Source: an uncultured Elusimicrobiales bacterium
GTDB lineage: Bacteria > Elusimicrobiota > Elusimicrobia > Elusimicrobiales > Elusimicrobiaceae
DNA: 38,051 nucleotides
Direction of reading: 5' to 3'
Assembly (NCBI GenBank): GCA_905235355.1
Contig: CAJOLM010000001.1
Span: 1-38,051 of the forward strand
Below, piece after piece: positions 28,374 to 38,051 of this stretch (positions are counted from its first letter, which is position 1; each line of letters starts with the position of its first letter). A program made the translations under genes and the position numbers. Under the pieces are notes generated by a model. The model made no database searches. It was given only the letters and a program-made list of their open reading frames with translations, and had not been told where the DNA came from.

Positions 28374-29762
28374 ATGACTGATGAAGAAGTGAAGCATAAC
28401 CTATCCCGCCAAGGCCACCCCAAAGGCTTATATATGCTTTTCATGGTGGAAATGTGGGAACGGTTCAACTATTATGGTATGAGAGCCTTGCTGGCTTTGT
28501 TCATGGTAAGCACTGTAATTAACTTTACCAAAGAACGCTCCAGCCAAATCTACGGTATGTTTACCGCCATGGTGTATTTAACCCCGGTACTCGGCGGTTA
28601 TTTAGCAGACAGATATATCGGTAAACGCCACTCCATTACCATTGGTGCCATTTTAATGGCAGCGGGACAATTTACATTAGCCTCGTATGAGATCATTAAC
28701 CCGGTACTGGCATTAGCTACAGGGTTAACCTTAATCGTAATTGGAAACGGTTTCTTTAAACCGAACATTTCTTCTATCGTTGGCGAGCTGTATGAACCCA
28801 ATGACGCCCGCCGCGACGGTGGCTTTACCATTTTCTACATGGGTATTAACATTGGTGCCTTCTTTGCGCCGTTTGTGTGCGGATATTTAGGCGAGCCTTC
28901 CAAAGGTATGGACGTTGCCTTAGCCGCTGCCAAATGGAAATACGGTTTTATGGCGGCCGGTACCGGTATGTTAATCGGTTTAGTGTGGTACTTGGTTTCC
29001 CAAAACAAATACTTAGGCCACATTGGTTTGCACCCGGTTACCAAAAATACTTCTGATGACGATCCGGAAGAACGCGCCAAGGCCGAAGCGGCCAAACGCC
29101 CGCTGACCCAGGACGAGTGGGACAAAATCAAAGCCATTTGTACCTTCACGTTCTTTGCCGTTTTCTTCTTTGCCTTCTTTGAGCAGGCCGGTACGTCGCT
29201 GAACTTCTTTGCAGACGAAGCGACCAATTTAACCCCCGTCTTGCCGTTCATTGGGCAAATTACGCTCAAGGCCTCTTATTTCCAGGCGGTCAATCCTATT
29301 TTCGTGGTATTGTTTGCACCGCTGTTTGCGAAATTGTGGGTTAAAATGGGCGACAAAGAACCCTCTATTCCGACTAAATTCGGCTGGGGTTTATTCTTGC
29401 AAGGTTTGGCTTTCGCCATTATCGCGGTCGGTGCTTCTATCTATCAATCCAGCGGCCCGGTTAGCGCCTTGTGGCTGATTTTCATGTACATGTTCTGCAC
29501 CATGGGTGAGCTGTGCTTGTCCCCGGTCGGGCTGTCCATGGTCACCAAACTTTCCCCGCTGAAATTTATGTCCTTATTTATGGGCATTTGGCTGACGTCT
29601 TCCTTCTTTGGAAACCTCTTAGCCGGGTGGATTGCCAGCCACTACGATTCGTGGAGTTTGACCACGTTATTCTCCGTGCCGGCCATTGGTTCCATGAGCT
29701 TTGGTATTATCATGTGGATCATGACCAAAAAGATCAGATACTGGATGCACGGCGTCAAATAA
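28374..29762 (+). CDS. POT/PTR family proton-dependent oligopeptide transporter
   Basis: EMWERFNYYGMRALLALFM, LGGYLADRYIGKR, FTIFYMGINIGAFFAPFVCGYLGE. Confidence 0.95.
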   Translation: MTDEEVKHNLSRQGHPKGLYMLFMVEMWERFNYYGMRALLALFMVSTVINFTKERSSQIYGMFTAMVYLTPVLGGYLADRYIGKRHSITIGAILMAAGQFTLASYEIINPVLALATGLTLIVIGNGFFKPNISSIVGELYEPNDARRDGGFTIFYMGINIGAFFAPFVCGYLGEPSKGMDVALAAAKWKYGFMAAGTGMLIGLVWYLVSQNKYLGHIGLHPVTKNTSDDDPEERAKAEAAKRPLTQDEWDKIKAICTFTFFAVFFFAFFEQAGTSLNFFADEATNLTPVLPFIGQITLKASYFQAVNPIFVVLFAPLFAKLWVKMGDKEPSIPTKFGWGLFLQGLAFAIIAVGASIYQSSGPVSALWLIFMYMFCTMGELCLSPVGLSMVTKLSPLKFMSLFMGIWLTSSFFGNLLAGWIASHYDSWSLTTLFSVPAIGSMSFGIIMWIMTKKIRYWMHGVK

Positions 29763-29775
29763 TTTTGACCGAAAT

Positions 29776-29808
29776 AAAAACCCCCGCCAACTATCGGCGG
29801 GGGTTTTT
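29776..29808. terminator. Bidirectional terminator between convergent genes
   Basis: aaaaacccccgcc - aactatc - ggcgggggttttt, 13-bp perfect stem. Confidence 0.93.
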
Positions 29809-29809
29809 A

Positions 29810-30424
29810 TTAATTAACAGGATATAGTATGAAATCTCCCTCAGTCCGTCCAGTCCCTGTAGCTATGCTATGACATATCTCGGTAGCTTTGGGATTCTGA
29901 CCTATACAATAAGTGTTCCCGCTATAGACATCCCCTGTATTGATATAACTTGCATAGGAAAAATTTTTATTTAAAGCATAAGATACAGCCCCACTAGCAC
30001 TGCGAAATACGGCATATTGTTGCCCGTCTGGAAATACCACTCCAATATGCTCGGCCGCTGTAATACCAGTTTTCTTAATTTCACCTCCTTCATAAATATC
30101 TATGTCTAACTCTGTGATATTATTAGGATAAGCATTATTGGCCAAGTAATAAAGTTCTACAGCTCGTTTAAGAGCGCTTTCTTTGATTTGCAATTGTGTT
30201 AATTGCGCTTTCATAACTGCCTTTTGATATTGCGGCAGCGCGATAGCGGCCAGTATACCGATAATTAAAACAACTACTAACAACTCAATAAGCGTAAACG
30301 CGTGGTGCCACCCCCGAGTGTTGGTATCGGGGGTCTCATCCGCTTTTGTTTTAAATAAGGTTGGGATTCCCGATAAAAACACTCGGGAATGGTTCTTATT
30401 TATATTTTTATTTTGTTCTTTCAT
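29810..30424 (-). CDS. Type IV pilin-like protein with about 40-aa leader extension encoded by repeat B
   Basis: [68 protein letters not shown]. Confidence 0.88.
   Translation of the reverse strand: MKEQNKNINKNHSRVFLSGIPTLFKTKADETPDTNTRGWHHAFTLIELLVVVLIIGILAAIALPQYQKAVMKAQLTQLQIKESALKRAVELYYLANNAYPNNITELDIDIYEGGEIKKTGITAAEHIGVVFPDGQQYAVFRSASGAVSYALNKNFSYASYINTGDVYSGNTYCIGQNPKATEICHSIATGTGRTEGDFILYPVN
30303..30394. repeat. Repeat B, copy 2, inside the pilin leader coding region
   Basis: ccacccccgag..tcgggggtctcatccgcttttgttttaaataaggttgggattcccga..tcgggaatggtt, matches 183-286. Confidence 0.8.
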
Positions 30425-30445
30425 ATTTTCTCCTGTTATTTAATG

Positions 30446-30527
30446 TGTCGTACTGAGAGGTTTCTGCTCAGCACCTCAACCGCTTTTTCAAGATAGAGAT
30501 CCTGAGCAAAAACCCCTCAGGATGACA
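30446..30527. repeat. Palindromic repeat A, copy 2 (32-nt arms 30446-30477 / 30496-30527)
   Basis: tgtcgtactgagaggtttctgctcagcacctc ... gagatcctgagcaaaaacccctcaggatgaca; 26/32 arm complementarity. Confidence 0.85.
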
Positions 30528-30550
30528 TTTTTATTTGGTTCGACCCCCGT

Positions 30551-30578
30551 ATTGTATCAAAAGAAAAAAACAAGTCAA
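30551..30578 (-). promoter_or_regulatory. Promoter of pilin 29810-30424: TTGACT-N16(T-rich)-TACAAT
   Basis: Reverse complement of attgtatcaaaagaaaaaaacaagtcaa; matches 10996-11023. Confidence 0.7.
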
Positions 30579-30730
30579 GCCCTTTTTGCGCCCCTTTTTG
30601 ACCTTTTTCCAGCCGCCCATTTTCCAATCAAAAATTCCCCCTTACAAAGGGGCCTTTTTTATGGTAGTATTTATATAGGCCGTTTTCTACTATGGAAACG
30701 ACGAGATTTATTTTATATACAGAGGTATGT

Positions 30731-31483
30731 ATGAAGAGAACTCCTATTATTGCCGGAAACTGGAAAATGAATAACACCCTGGCTGAATCAGCCGCTTTAA
30801 TTGAAGCCCTGAAAAATGCCGGAAACAAAAACAACGCAGAAATTATCGTTGCCCCTTCTTTTACGTCGTTAGCCAAAGTGGCTGAACTGGCCAAAGGCTC
30901 CTCATTACAAGTATCCGCCCAGGACGTACATTGGGAAGATAAAGGCGCTTTCACCAGTGCTGTTTCCCCGGTGCAGGCCAAAGATGCCGGCGCCACACAC
31001 ACCATTTTAGGCCATAGCGAACGCCGCAGCGTGTTTGGCGATACCGACGAAATTTTAAATAAAAAAGTAGCCGCCGCCTTGCGCCATAACTTAACCATCA
31101 TCTTCTGCGTAGGCGAAACCCTTGAGCAACGCGAAGCCAACGAAACCATTGCCGTTATCAATAGCCAAATTGAAAACGGCCTGAAAGGTTTTACCGCCGA
31201 GCAATTAAAAGGCTTAATCATTGCCTATGAACCGGTCTGGGCTATCGGCACGGGCAAAACCGCCACGCCGGACCAAGCGCAAGAAGTACACGCCGCTATC
31301 CGCGCGACGTTGGCTAAACTATACAACGAAGATTTTGCCCAAGCTACCCGCATTTTATATGGCGGCAGCGTGAAAGATACCAATGTGGACGAAATTATGG
31401 CTAAACCGGACGTGGACGGTGCGCTCGTAGGCGGACAGGCCTTAATCGCAGAAAAATTCGCCCGCATTATTAACTTTAATTAG
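30731..31483 (+). CDS. tpiA: Triosephosphate isomerase
   Basis: [49 protein letters not shown] 30731. Confidence 0.97.
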   Translation: MKRTPIIAGNWKMNNTLAESAALIEALKNAGNKNNAEIIVAPSFTSLAKVAELAKGSSLQVSAQDVHWEDKGAFTSAVSPVQAKDAGATHTILGHSERRSVFGDTDEILNKKVAAALRHNLTIIFCVGETLEQREANETIAVINSQIENGLKGFTAEQLKGLIIAYEPVWAIGTGKTATPDQAQEVHAAIRATLAKLYNEDFAQATRILYGGSVKDTNVDEIMAKPDVDGALVGGQALIAEKFARIINFN

Positions 31484-31494
31484 GAGCTGATTTT

Positions 31495-32139
31495 ATGGAC
31501 TTGGCTAAATACATTGACCACACTTTGCTAAAGCCCCAGGCCGCCCAGGCAGACATTGAAAAGCTTTGCGCCGAAGCGCGCCAATACGGATTTATGAGCG
31601 TATGCGTCAACCCGTATTGGGTGGCTTTCTGCAAAAAGCAGCTGCAAGGCAGCGGGGTCAAAGTGTGCACCGTAATCGGTTTTCCGTTGGGAGCCAACAC
31701 CACCGATACCAAAGTATTTGAAGCCAAGAAAGCTTTGCAAGACGGTGCCGACGAGTTGGACATGGTGATCAACCTCGGCGCCGTCAAAAGTGCCGCTTGG
31801 GACACGGTGCTGGCTGATATCAAAGCCGTGCGCCAGGCAGGAACTGATTTTACATTAAAAGTAATTATTGAAACTTCTGTCTTAACCGACGAAGAAAAAG
31901 TGAAAGTATGCCAGCTGGCCGAACAGGCCGGGGCAGATTTTGTCAAAACCTCCACGGGTTTTACCGGCGGCGGGGCGACGGCTGAAGATGTGACACTCAT
32001 GCGCAAGACCGTCAGCTCTCATATGCAGGTAAAAGCTTCCGGCGGCGTACGCACCAAAGAAGATTTTGACAAAATGGTAGCTGCCGGTGCCACGCGTATT
32101 GGTGCCAGCGCAGGTGTAAAAATTATTGAGGGAAAATGA
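31495..32139 (+). CDS. deoC: Deoxyribose-phosphate aldolase
   Basis: [52 protein letters not shown]. Confidence 0.96.
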   Translation: MDLAKYIDHTLLKPQAAQADIEKLCAEARQYGFMSVCVNPYWVAFCKKQLQGSGVKVCTVIGFPLGANTTDTKVFEAKKALQDGADELDMVINLGAVKSAAWDTVLADIKAVRQAGTDFTLKVIIETSVLTDEEKVKVCQLAEQAGADFVKTSTGFTGGGATAEDVTLMRKTVSSHMQVKASGGVRTKEDFDKMVAAGATRIGASAGVKIIEGK

Positions 32140-34928
32140 TTACCCGGTGGGACATTACATCTAGTCTAAACCCTAAAAACTCGTCCTTGCTCTATGCCTT
32201 ACTGATAGACGGTACAGAGCAGGATGCGCGGCTGATTGCGCGCAAATTGCAGGGATATGTCCGCTCACCCAAGCCGGCTACTGCGCCGTATGTATACCGT
32301 TTTGATTTAGCGCCGGATTTAGATGAAGATACGCTAGAAAAAATCCGTGTTGCTGTTACCGAAGGCATTGAACAAGCCAAAAAAGTAAATGAATTTGTAC
32401 CCGGCGGTGCTTTGGGCAACCCCTTGTTCAGTACCGAAATTGATAAAGATAATAAAGATTTTCCTACTTTTATTACATTAGACCCGTCGGAAAGTTTCTT
32501 TCAGCAAACAGATGAAACCCCTGCACAGCCGGATTTTCCGTCAGGTATTACTAATTTTGAACACAAGAGCATTGACTTATCTGCCCCGGAAGAAGAAGAT
32601 TTACAACTAGCCAAAACCGTGGGTGAAATTCAACAGGAAGGATATCGTACTGATCCGGGAATAAATTCATCACTCCCAGCAGACCAGGCTGCATCTGCCA
32701 AACAATCCGCAGAAACAGAAGACACCGCTATACAAAAAGATCTTCTTCCTGCCGCGGATGATCCAGAGAAAGAGTGGGACGATCTCCCCTCCGTAGAGGC
32801 AGCCAACCAACCTATCCAGACTGAAACGGACGACAATGCAAAAGGAGAAACCACCGCCCTACCTACGGAAACCCCTTATTCTCTCAAACCGAACCAGACG
32901 GAAGAAGGAGCGGCTGCAGAACAGGTTTCGTCTGATAAAACGGATCCGGAGGAAGATGTTCAACAAAACGATCTCGCTATTCAAGAGTCGGATATGATGT
33001 CTGCCGAATTGGCCGAAACCATGCTTGCCAAACCACAATCTCTTGATGATATTTTGTTAGCAGAAACAAAGTATGATATGTTTGTGGATATTGAAAAATT
33101 GAAACCTTCTACCAAACCGGCATCAGCTCCTGTGCAAGCACAACCGACAGATACACAAGAAAACAGCTTTAATATTTTTGAACAACAATTAAAAGACCAA
33201 ACCGTTTTTGCCGACACAAACGACTTGGGTAAACAAATGGCTTCCGCCGCTGCCGCACCTACGGCCGGACTGATACGAAGCCGGGATATGAACTCTCGTG
33301 TACGAGACGAGAGTGCTCACGCACAAGAAGAAGTATTAGACCCCTTTGAGCAGTTACTTGCAAAAACATCACCGGTAGCCGACTTACATGATACGCCGGT
33401 ACAGACAAATACATCTGAAGAAAATATGGAGAACGAAGATATGACAGAGAATAATGAGGAACCAAAAACCATTTTACACCTAAAACGGAAAGGGCAGGAC
33501 GCCCCTCAGGTGCCTCCACCGCCTGCACCGGATGCTCCACAAGCACCCAAAAAACGAAAAATTATTTTACGCCAAGCGCCTGCTCCGGCTGCGTCTGTTC
33601 CACCTGCCCCAACTGCGCCCGCAGCACCAGAGCCGCGCACCATTTTGCATCGCAGACGCTCTAGTTCCAACTTGGAGCAGACTCGCACGATTGATCACTC
33701 CATAGAAATGCCTCTGTCCGAACTTCAAAAGCATAATTGGCCGCTGGAAGTACCGCTTATTCCTACCTATACATTGGAAGGCATGACCATTTCTATCAAC
33801 CGTTTTGCGCATGCCACGGCTATTTCCGTTATCGATAACCCGGGTAAACTATATAATCCGCTTGTGTTACATGGTGCCAGTGGTACCGGCAAGACTCATT
33901 TCCTGCATGCGATTGGATATGCCTTGTCTAAAAAGTACGGACAAGAAAATATTTTTATCACCAATGGGGTCCGCTTGTCCCGTGGCATTCAGCGGTATGT
34001 GATGGAAGGTAATATTCAAAAATTTGAAGAATTTATCGCCAATATTAAGGCATTGCTCATTGACGATATCCATTTGATTTCTGTCAACGAACAAAATCGC
34101 GTCTATTTGTCCAAGCTGCTCAATAGTTTTACAGAGCAACAAAAACAGATTGTAATTACCTCTAAATATCCGCCGGAGAACCTGGCAAAATTAGAAGAAT
34201 TACTGGAATTCAAACTTGATTCCGGTTGGATTTCAGATCTGAAACAGGCTACCGGTCCTGTTCGCACGCGCATCATCCAACGTATGCTAAGCAGTAACGG
34301 CATCAATATCACCAATGATGATGTAAACCGTTTCTTTGGTCACCCCAATATGTCTTTAGGTACAGTGGTGCGTGCCATACGCCGCGTGCGCGTATTGGAA
34401 AAGTTAGTATTTCCTCATATTCCCGTAGAGAAACGCTCATCTGTGGAAGTATTTGACCAATTACTAGCTACTCAAGGAGAAGACCAAAACAGTCTTATTG
34501 CCCAAAAATCTTTTGACGATATCCAATCCGCTACCGTCGTAGGTAATGGAGAGTGGGGCCGTATCGGATTTTTCTATCCGCAAGACCAGTCCCACATGAT
34601 GAACTGGCTGCTTTTTGCTCTGCAACAAAGAGCCCAAGAGCTAGGCATCCCCGGTGGGCCGGAACTGGCGGTACGTTCCTCTTATTCCACAGAGAATATT
34701 ATTTCTTCTGCCTTTAAAATCGCCAATTTATGCGATAATCAGAAGTTAAAAGGAGCGGTCATTTTAGGCCCTAGCGTAACCACCTGCGAACCCTCTGTGC
34801 GTGAAAATTTCTATGATATTTTAACGCATATGTTGGAAATTATGCTTATTCGCTGCGGCGTGATTAACTTTGAAGAAGCCGCCGCGCCGAGCACGTATGT
34901 CAAAATCTTATCGGAGTTATTGAGATAA
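32136..34928 (+). CDS. Large DnaA-like AAA+ ATPase with about 520-aa mostly low-complexity N-terminus and novel C-terminal region, no DnaA domain IV recognised
   Basis: [21 protein letters not shown] (Walker A), [12 protein letters not shown] (Walker B), [23 protein letters not shown] (sensor I region); C-terminal about 170 aa unmatched to DnaA HTH. Confidence 0.85.
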   Translation: MITRWDITSSLNPKNSSLLYALLIDGTEQDARLIARKLQGYVRSPKPATAPYVYRFDLAPDLDEDTLEKIRVAVTEGIEQAKKVNEFVPGGALGNPLFSTEIDKDNKDFPTFITLDPSESFFQQTDETPAQPDFPSGITNFEHKSIDLSAPEEEDLQLAKTVGEIQQEGYRTDPGINSSLPADQAASAKQSAETEDTAIQKDLLPAADDPEKEWDDLPSVEAANQPIQTETDDNAKGETTALPTETPYSLKPNQTEEGAAAEQVSSDKTDPEEDVQQNDLAIQESDMMSAELAETMLAKPQSLDDILLAETKYDMFVDIEKLKPSTKPASAPVQAQPTDTQENSFNIFEQQLKDQTVFADTNDLGKQMASAAAAPTAGLIRSRDMNSRVRDESAHAQEEVLDPFEQLLAKTSPVADLHDTPVQTNTSEENMENEDMTENNEEPKTILHLKRKGQDAPQVPPPPAPDAPQAPKKRKIILRQAPAPAASVPPAPTAPAAPEPRTILHRRRSSSNLEQTRTIDHSIEMPLSELQKHNWPLEVPLIPTYTLEGMTISINRFAHATAISVIDNPGKLYNPLVLHGASGTGKTHFLHAIGYALSKKYGQENIFITNGVRLSRGIQRYVMEGNIQKFEEFIANIKALLIDDIHLISVNEQNRVYLSKLLNSFTEQQKQIVITSKYPPENLAKLEELLEFKLDSGWISDLKQATGPVRTRIIQRMLSSNGINITNDDVNRFFGHPNMSLGTVVRAIRRVRVLEKLVFPHIPVEKRSSVEVFDQLLATQGEDQNSLIAQKSFDDIQSATVVGNGEWGRIGFFYPQDQSHMMNWLLFALQQRAQELGIPGGPELAVRSSYSTENIISSAFKIANLCDNQKLKGAVILGPSVTTCEPSVRENFYDILTHMLEIMLIRCGVINFEEAAAPSTYVKILSELLR

Positions 34929-35377
34929 TGAAAAAATTATTATTCTTATTGCCTTTGTTGTTATGTCTCGGTGCCTGCAGCGGGCATCTAAAATCTGCCG
35001 TTAAAGAGGGCGCGATTGCCCCTTCCTTTAATGATACATTGGTGGATGGAGATTATTTATGGGTGCGCGGTTTTGGTGCTGCTAATCCCAAACATACGTC
35101 CGATTCCCAACGGCGTATTTTGTCGCGCGAAGCAGCCATTGCGCAAGCTTATCAGCGCGCCACGGAAGTCATTTACGGAACCAATCTAGAAAGCAATATA
35201 CAGGTTGTGGACGCAATAAGTGAAAATTCTACTGTTCACACCTCTGCATCCGGCTTGCTGAACCGTATGGAAATTGTATCCACCGAATATTTAGATGACG
35301 GCGGCTGCACTGTTATTATGCGTTTGCCACGCGCGGCCTTACAAGCAGCTGGCATACAAGTAGAGGAGACAAAATAA
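34928..35377 (+). CDS. Predicted lipoprotein, LPP20-like
   Basis: Lipobox LCLGAC; SREAAIAQAYQRATEVIYG...; TAATG coupling to upstream gene. Confidence 0.75.
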   Translation: MKKLLFLLPLLLCLGACSGHLKSAVKEGAIAPSFNDTLVDGDYLWVRGFGAANPKHTSDSQRRILSREAAIAQAYQRATEVIYGTNLESNIQVVDAISENSTVHTSASGLLNRMEIVSTEYLDDGGCTVIMRLPRAALQAAGIQVEETK

Positions 35378-36483
35378 TGAAAAAACTGCTTCTGCTGGTA
35401 TTGCTTGGTCTGTTTACGTTAAACGGCTGCCGTTTGTTCCATATCGGCCCGAAAGGTGAGGGCGAATTTGTCGTCGCCGAGTCTTTGGTCCCCTATGATG
35501 AAAACAATCTTTCTTCTATGAAAAAAGAAGGAGAATTAGCCGCACAAAAAGCTGCTGTGGAACAAGTAGCCGGTATTTTTATTTCCTCTACGGCTACTGT
35601 AGAACAGGCACAACTGGTGGAAGACAAAATCAGCTCCAAATCAGCCGGATTTGTTCGCCGCGGATATGTGCAAAAAGCATACCGCAAAGGTGACCAGTGG
35701 TATACCCGTTGGCGCGGGCTGGTATTAGTGACCGATATCAGTGATATTATCAAACAATCCGAGGCGGACGCGTTCGCCAAAAAGACCACTATCTTTGTTG
35801 CTTCACGCGAAGCAGTGGGAGAAGATGTTTCCCTAAAGCAGGATTGTAAACAAGCCATTTACCGCGCGCTCAAAACACAGCCATACTCATTGGTTAATGG
35901 TGATAATTTAAGCCAAAACAATTTGGATAATCCTACCCCGCTCGTTGATAAGGCACGCCTGGAAGGGGCTCGTTTCCTCATTTTGGCTGACGTAGAAGCT
36001 TCGCCTTTGCAAGCACTACCGGGCATTTCCTCTCCCTTTAAATCATATCGCGCACGAGCGAATATTAAGGTGGCCTCTACCAACAATTATCAAATTGTGG
36101 CAGAAGCCGCCGATCAAGTAAGTGGCTTAGACCCCATAGACAATATTGCCGCCCAAAAAGCAATTTCCGGCGCGTGTGAGCAAGCCGCCAAACAATTAAT
36201 TGAAAATATCAATTCGGCGATTAATTCCGCGACCAAATTTAACGTCGTCATAAAGAATGTAAATAATATTGAAAGACTTAAAAAATTGCAGGATATTCTC
36301 AAAGAAATGCGTGACATTGAAGAATATAATTTAACTAAATATACCAATTCTGCCGCGTACTTTGAAATATCAGCTAATATTTCATCAGCAGAAGAATTAA
36401 CGGCCAAAATAATCCGTAGCTATAATGTGAATTTCAGTGTGGTGGATATTTCGCCGCAGCAAATTATTCTAAACTTTATTTAA
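35377..36483 (+). CDS. Predicted lipoprotein, LPP20/FlgT-N-like
   Basis: Lipobox TLNGC; AAQKAAVEQVAGIFISSTATVEQAQLVEDKISSKSAGFVRRGYVQKAYRKGDQWYTRWRGLVLV. Confidence 0.75.
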   Translation: MKKLLLLVLLGLFTLNGCRLFHIGPKGEGEFVVAESLVPYDENNLSSMKKEGELAAQKAAVEQVAGIFISSTATVEQAQLVEDKISSKSAGFVRRGYVQKAYRKGDQWYTRWRGLVLVTDISDIIKQSEADAFAKKTTIFVASREAVGEDVSLKQDCKQAIYRALKTQPYSLVNGDNLSQNNLDNPTPLVDKARLEGARFLILADVEASPLQALPGISSPFKSYRARANIKVASTNNYQIVAEAADQVSGLDPIDNIAAQKAISGACEQAAKQLIENINSAINSATKFNVVIKNVNNIERLKKLQDILKEMRDIEEYNLTKYTNSAAYFEISANISSAEELTAKIIRSYNVNFSVVDISPQQIILNFI

Positions 36484-36484
36484 T

Positions 36485-38023
36485 ATGCTAGCTAATATCC
36501 GGACATGCGCCCTAAAAGGCATTGACGGCTTTGAAGTTATGACAGAGGTGGACATTGCATCAGGCTTGCCCACCTTGTCTGTAGTGGGCTTGCCGGATGC
36601 TGAAGTAAAAGAAAGCCGCGACCGCGTTACCGCAGCCGTACGCAACAGCGGATTTGATTTCCCTTTAAGACGCATCACCGTAAATTTAAGTCCTGCTGAA
36701 CAGCGCAAAAGCGGTACACAGTTTGACTTGCCGATTGCCGTGGGCATTATTGCTGCGTCCGGTGCGCTTTCTAATCAAGCGACTCAAAAACTCAAACAAT
36801 TACTTTTGCTGGGAGAGCTGGCCCTAGACGGCACATTGCGCCCTTGTGCGGGAGTGCTGCCTATGCTAATTTCCGTAGCAGACGCCAAAACAACCGCCGT
36901 CATCCCTCCCGGAAATATTTTAGAAGGCCGGACCTCGGGTGCACAATTTATTACGCCGCGCACGCTGCGTGATTTAATAGACTGGCTGGAAGGCAAAACA
37001 ACGGATGACGCGGTGCAAATTGCGTATGTGCCCGACGAAGAAGAAACCGCTGCACCACTACTGGATTTTTCAGATGTAAAGGGTCAAGCGGTGGCCAAGC
37101 GTGCTTTGGAAATTGCCGCTGCCGGCGGACACAATGTGCTCATGATGGGCTTGCCCGGTACCGGCAAAAGTATGCTTGCCAAACGCTTCCCGGGCATTTT
37201 GCCGCCGCTCTCTGACGCCGAAGCATTAGAAATTACCAAAATTTATTCCGTATGTAATTTAATCGGTAAGTCCCGCCGCCTGACACAGCGTCCGTTCCGG
37301 GACCCGCACCACACCATCTCCGACGTAGCACTCATTGGCGGTGGCAGTACACCCAAACCCGGAGAAGTGTCACTGGCGCACAACGGGGTATTATTTTTAG
37401 ACGAATTTGCCGAATTTTCCCGCACCACTTTAGAGGTGCTGCGCCAACCGCTTGAAAACGGACAAGTCACTATTTCCCGCGCCAAAGAAACTGTTACCTA
37501 TCCGGCACGCTTTACCTTAATTGCAGCTATGAACCCGTGCCCGTGCGGTAATTTAGGCCACCCGCAAAAAGCGTGTACTTGCTCGCCTATGCAGATTAAC
37601 CGATACCGCTCACGCATTTCCGGACCGCTGCTGGACCGCATTGATTTAATCGTACAATTAAACCCGGTATCTTATACCGATTGGAACAAAATGTCAGAAG
37701 GCGAATCAACAGAGCAAATCCGGCAGCGCGTGATCAAAGCACGTGAAATACAGCACAAGCGCTTTGCCGGAACTCCCACCACGGCTAATGCCTTTATGAC
37801 GCAAAAGCAAATTAAAGAATTTTGCCGTTTGCCCGAAGGAGCAGACCGCATTTTAGAAGCAGCCATGCGCAAATTTGGCTTAAGTGCGCGCAGTTTAGAC
37901 AAAGTGCTTAAAACCGCCCGTACGATTGCCGATTTAGAAGGGAAAGAACATATTGAAAATGCACATCTCATGGAAGTGCTGCAATACAGGCCGCTAGACC
38001 GCAAGGGGGTACCTGATTTATGA
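36485..38023 (+). CDS. comM: YifB/ComM family Mg-chelatase-like AAA ATPase
   Basis: GLPTLSVVGLPDAEVKESRDRVTAAVRNSGFDFP, MMGLPGTGKSMLAKRFPGILPPL, AAMNPCPCGNLG. Confidence 0.95.
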   Translation: MLANIRTCALKGIDGFEVMTEVDIASGLPTLSVVGLPDAEVKESRDRVTAAVRNSGFDFPLRRITVNLSPAEQRKSGTQFDLPIAVGIIAASGALSNQATQKLKQLLLLGELALDGTLRPCAGVLPMLISVADAKTTAVIPPGNILEGRTSGAQFITPRTLRDLIDWLEGKTTDDAVQIAYVPDEEETAAPLLDFSDVKGQAVAKRALEIAAAGGHNVLMMGLPGTGKSMLAKRFPGILPPLSDAEALEITKIYSVCNLIGKSRRLTQRPFRDPHHTISDVALIGGGSTPKPGEVSLAHNGVLFLDEFAEFSRTTLEVLRQPLENGQVTISRAKETVTYPARFTLIAAMNPCPCGNLGHPQKACTCSPMQINRYRSRISGPLLDRIDLIVQLNPVSYTDWNKMSEGESTEQIRQRVIKAREIQHKRFAGTPTTANAFMTQKQIKEFCRLPEGADRILEAAMRKFGLSARSLDKVLKTARTIADLEGKEHIENAHLMEVLQYRPLDRKGVPDL

Positions 38024-38051
38024 GTATTTCCCCCGCCGAACGTCTGGCGCG
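38020..38051 (+). CDS. Start of next gene (truncated); product not determinable from MSISPAERLA, dprA possible by context only
   Basis: ATGA overlap with comM stop; open to the window end. Confidence 0.45.
   Translation, partial: MSISPAERLA

Noticed and set aside
38020-38051. Naming the last partial gene dprA
   Set aside because: Only about 10 residues visible; comM-dprA adjacency is common but sequence evidence is insufficient.

Overview
This 38 kb window looks like ordinary Gram-negative (diderm) chromosome. Gene content and the pilin style suggest Elusimicrobiota, but that is inference from style and no search was run. Core blocks: (i) envelope/lipid A operon bamA - ompH/skp-like - lpxD - lpxC - fabZ - lpxA - lpxI (3.0-10.4 kb), with the usual partners Gfo/Idh oxidoreductase + lpxB about 14 kb further on (24.3-26.6 kb); (ii) minus-strand block SPL-like radical SAM - aldo/keto reductase - CoA-binding protein - YbaB - addA - addB (11.1-20.2 kb); (iii) ndk - alpha/beta hydrolase-fold protein - GH3-fold protein, where both hydrolase-fold proteins appear to have lost catalytic residues; (iv) C-terminally short Rel (p)ppGpp enzyme coupled to a zinc-ribbon membrane protein; (v) an operon tpiA - deoC - giant DnaA-like AAA+ protein - two lipoproteins - comM - next gene (30.7-38.05 kb). 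Four type IV pilin-like genes are scattered on the minus strand. Two of them have their leader peptides built from palindromic intergenic repeats that abut the conserved AFTLIELL cassette. The strongest candidates for something undescribed are the DnaA-like AAA+/lipoprotein operon, the repeat-derived prepilin leaders and the pseudo-hydrolase pair.
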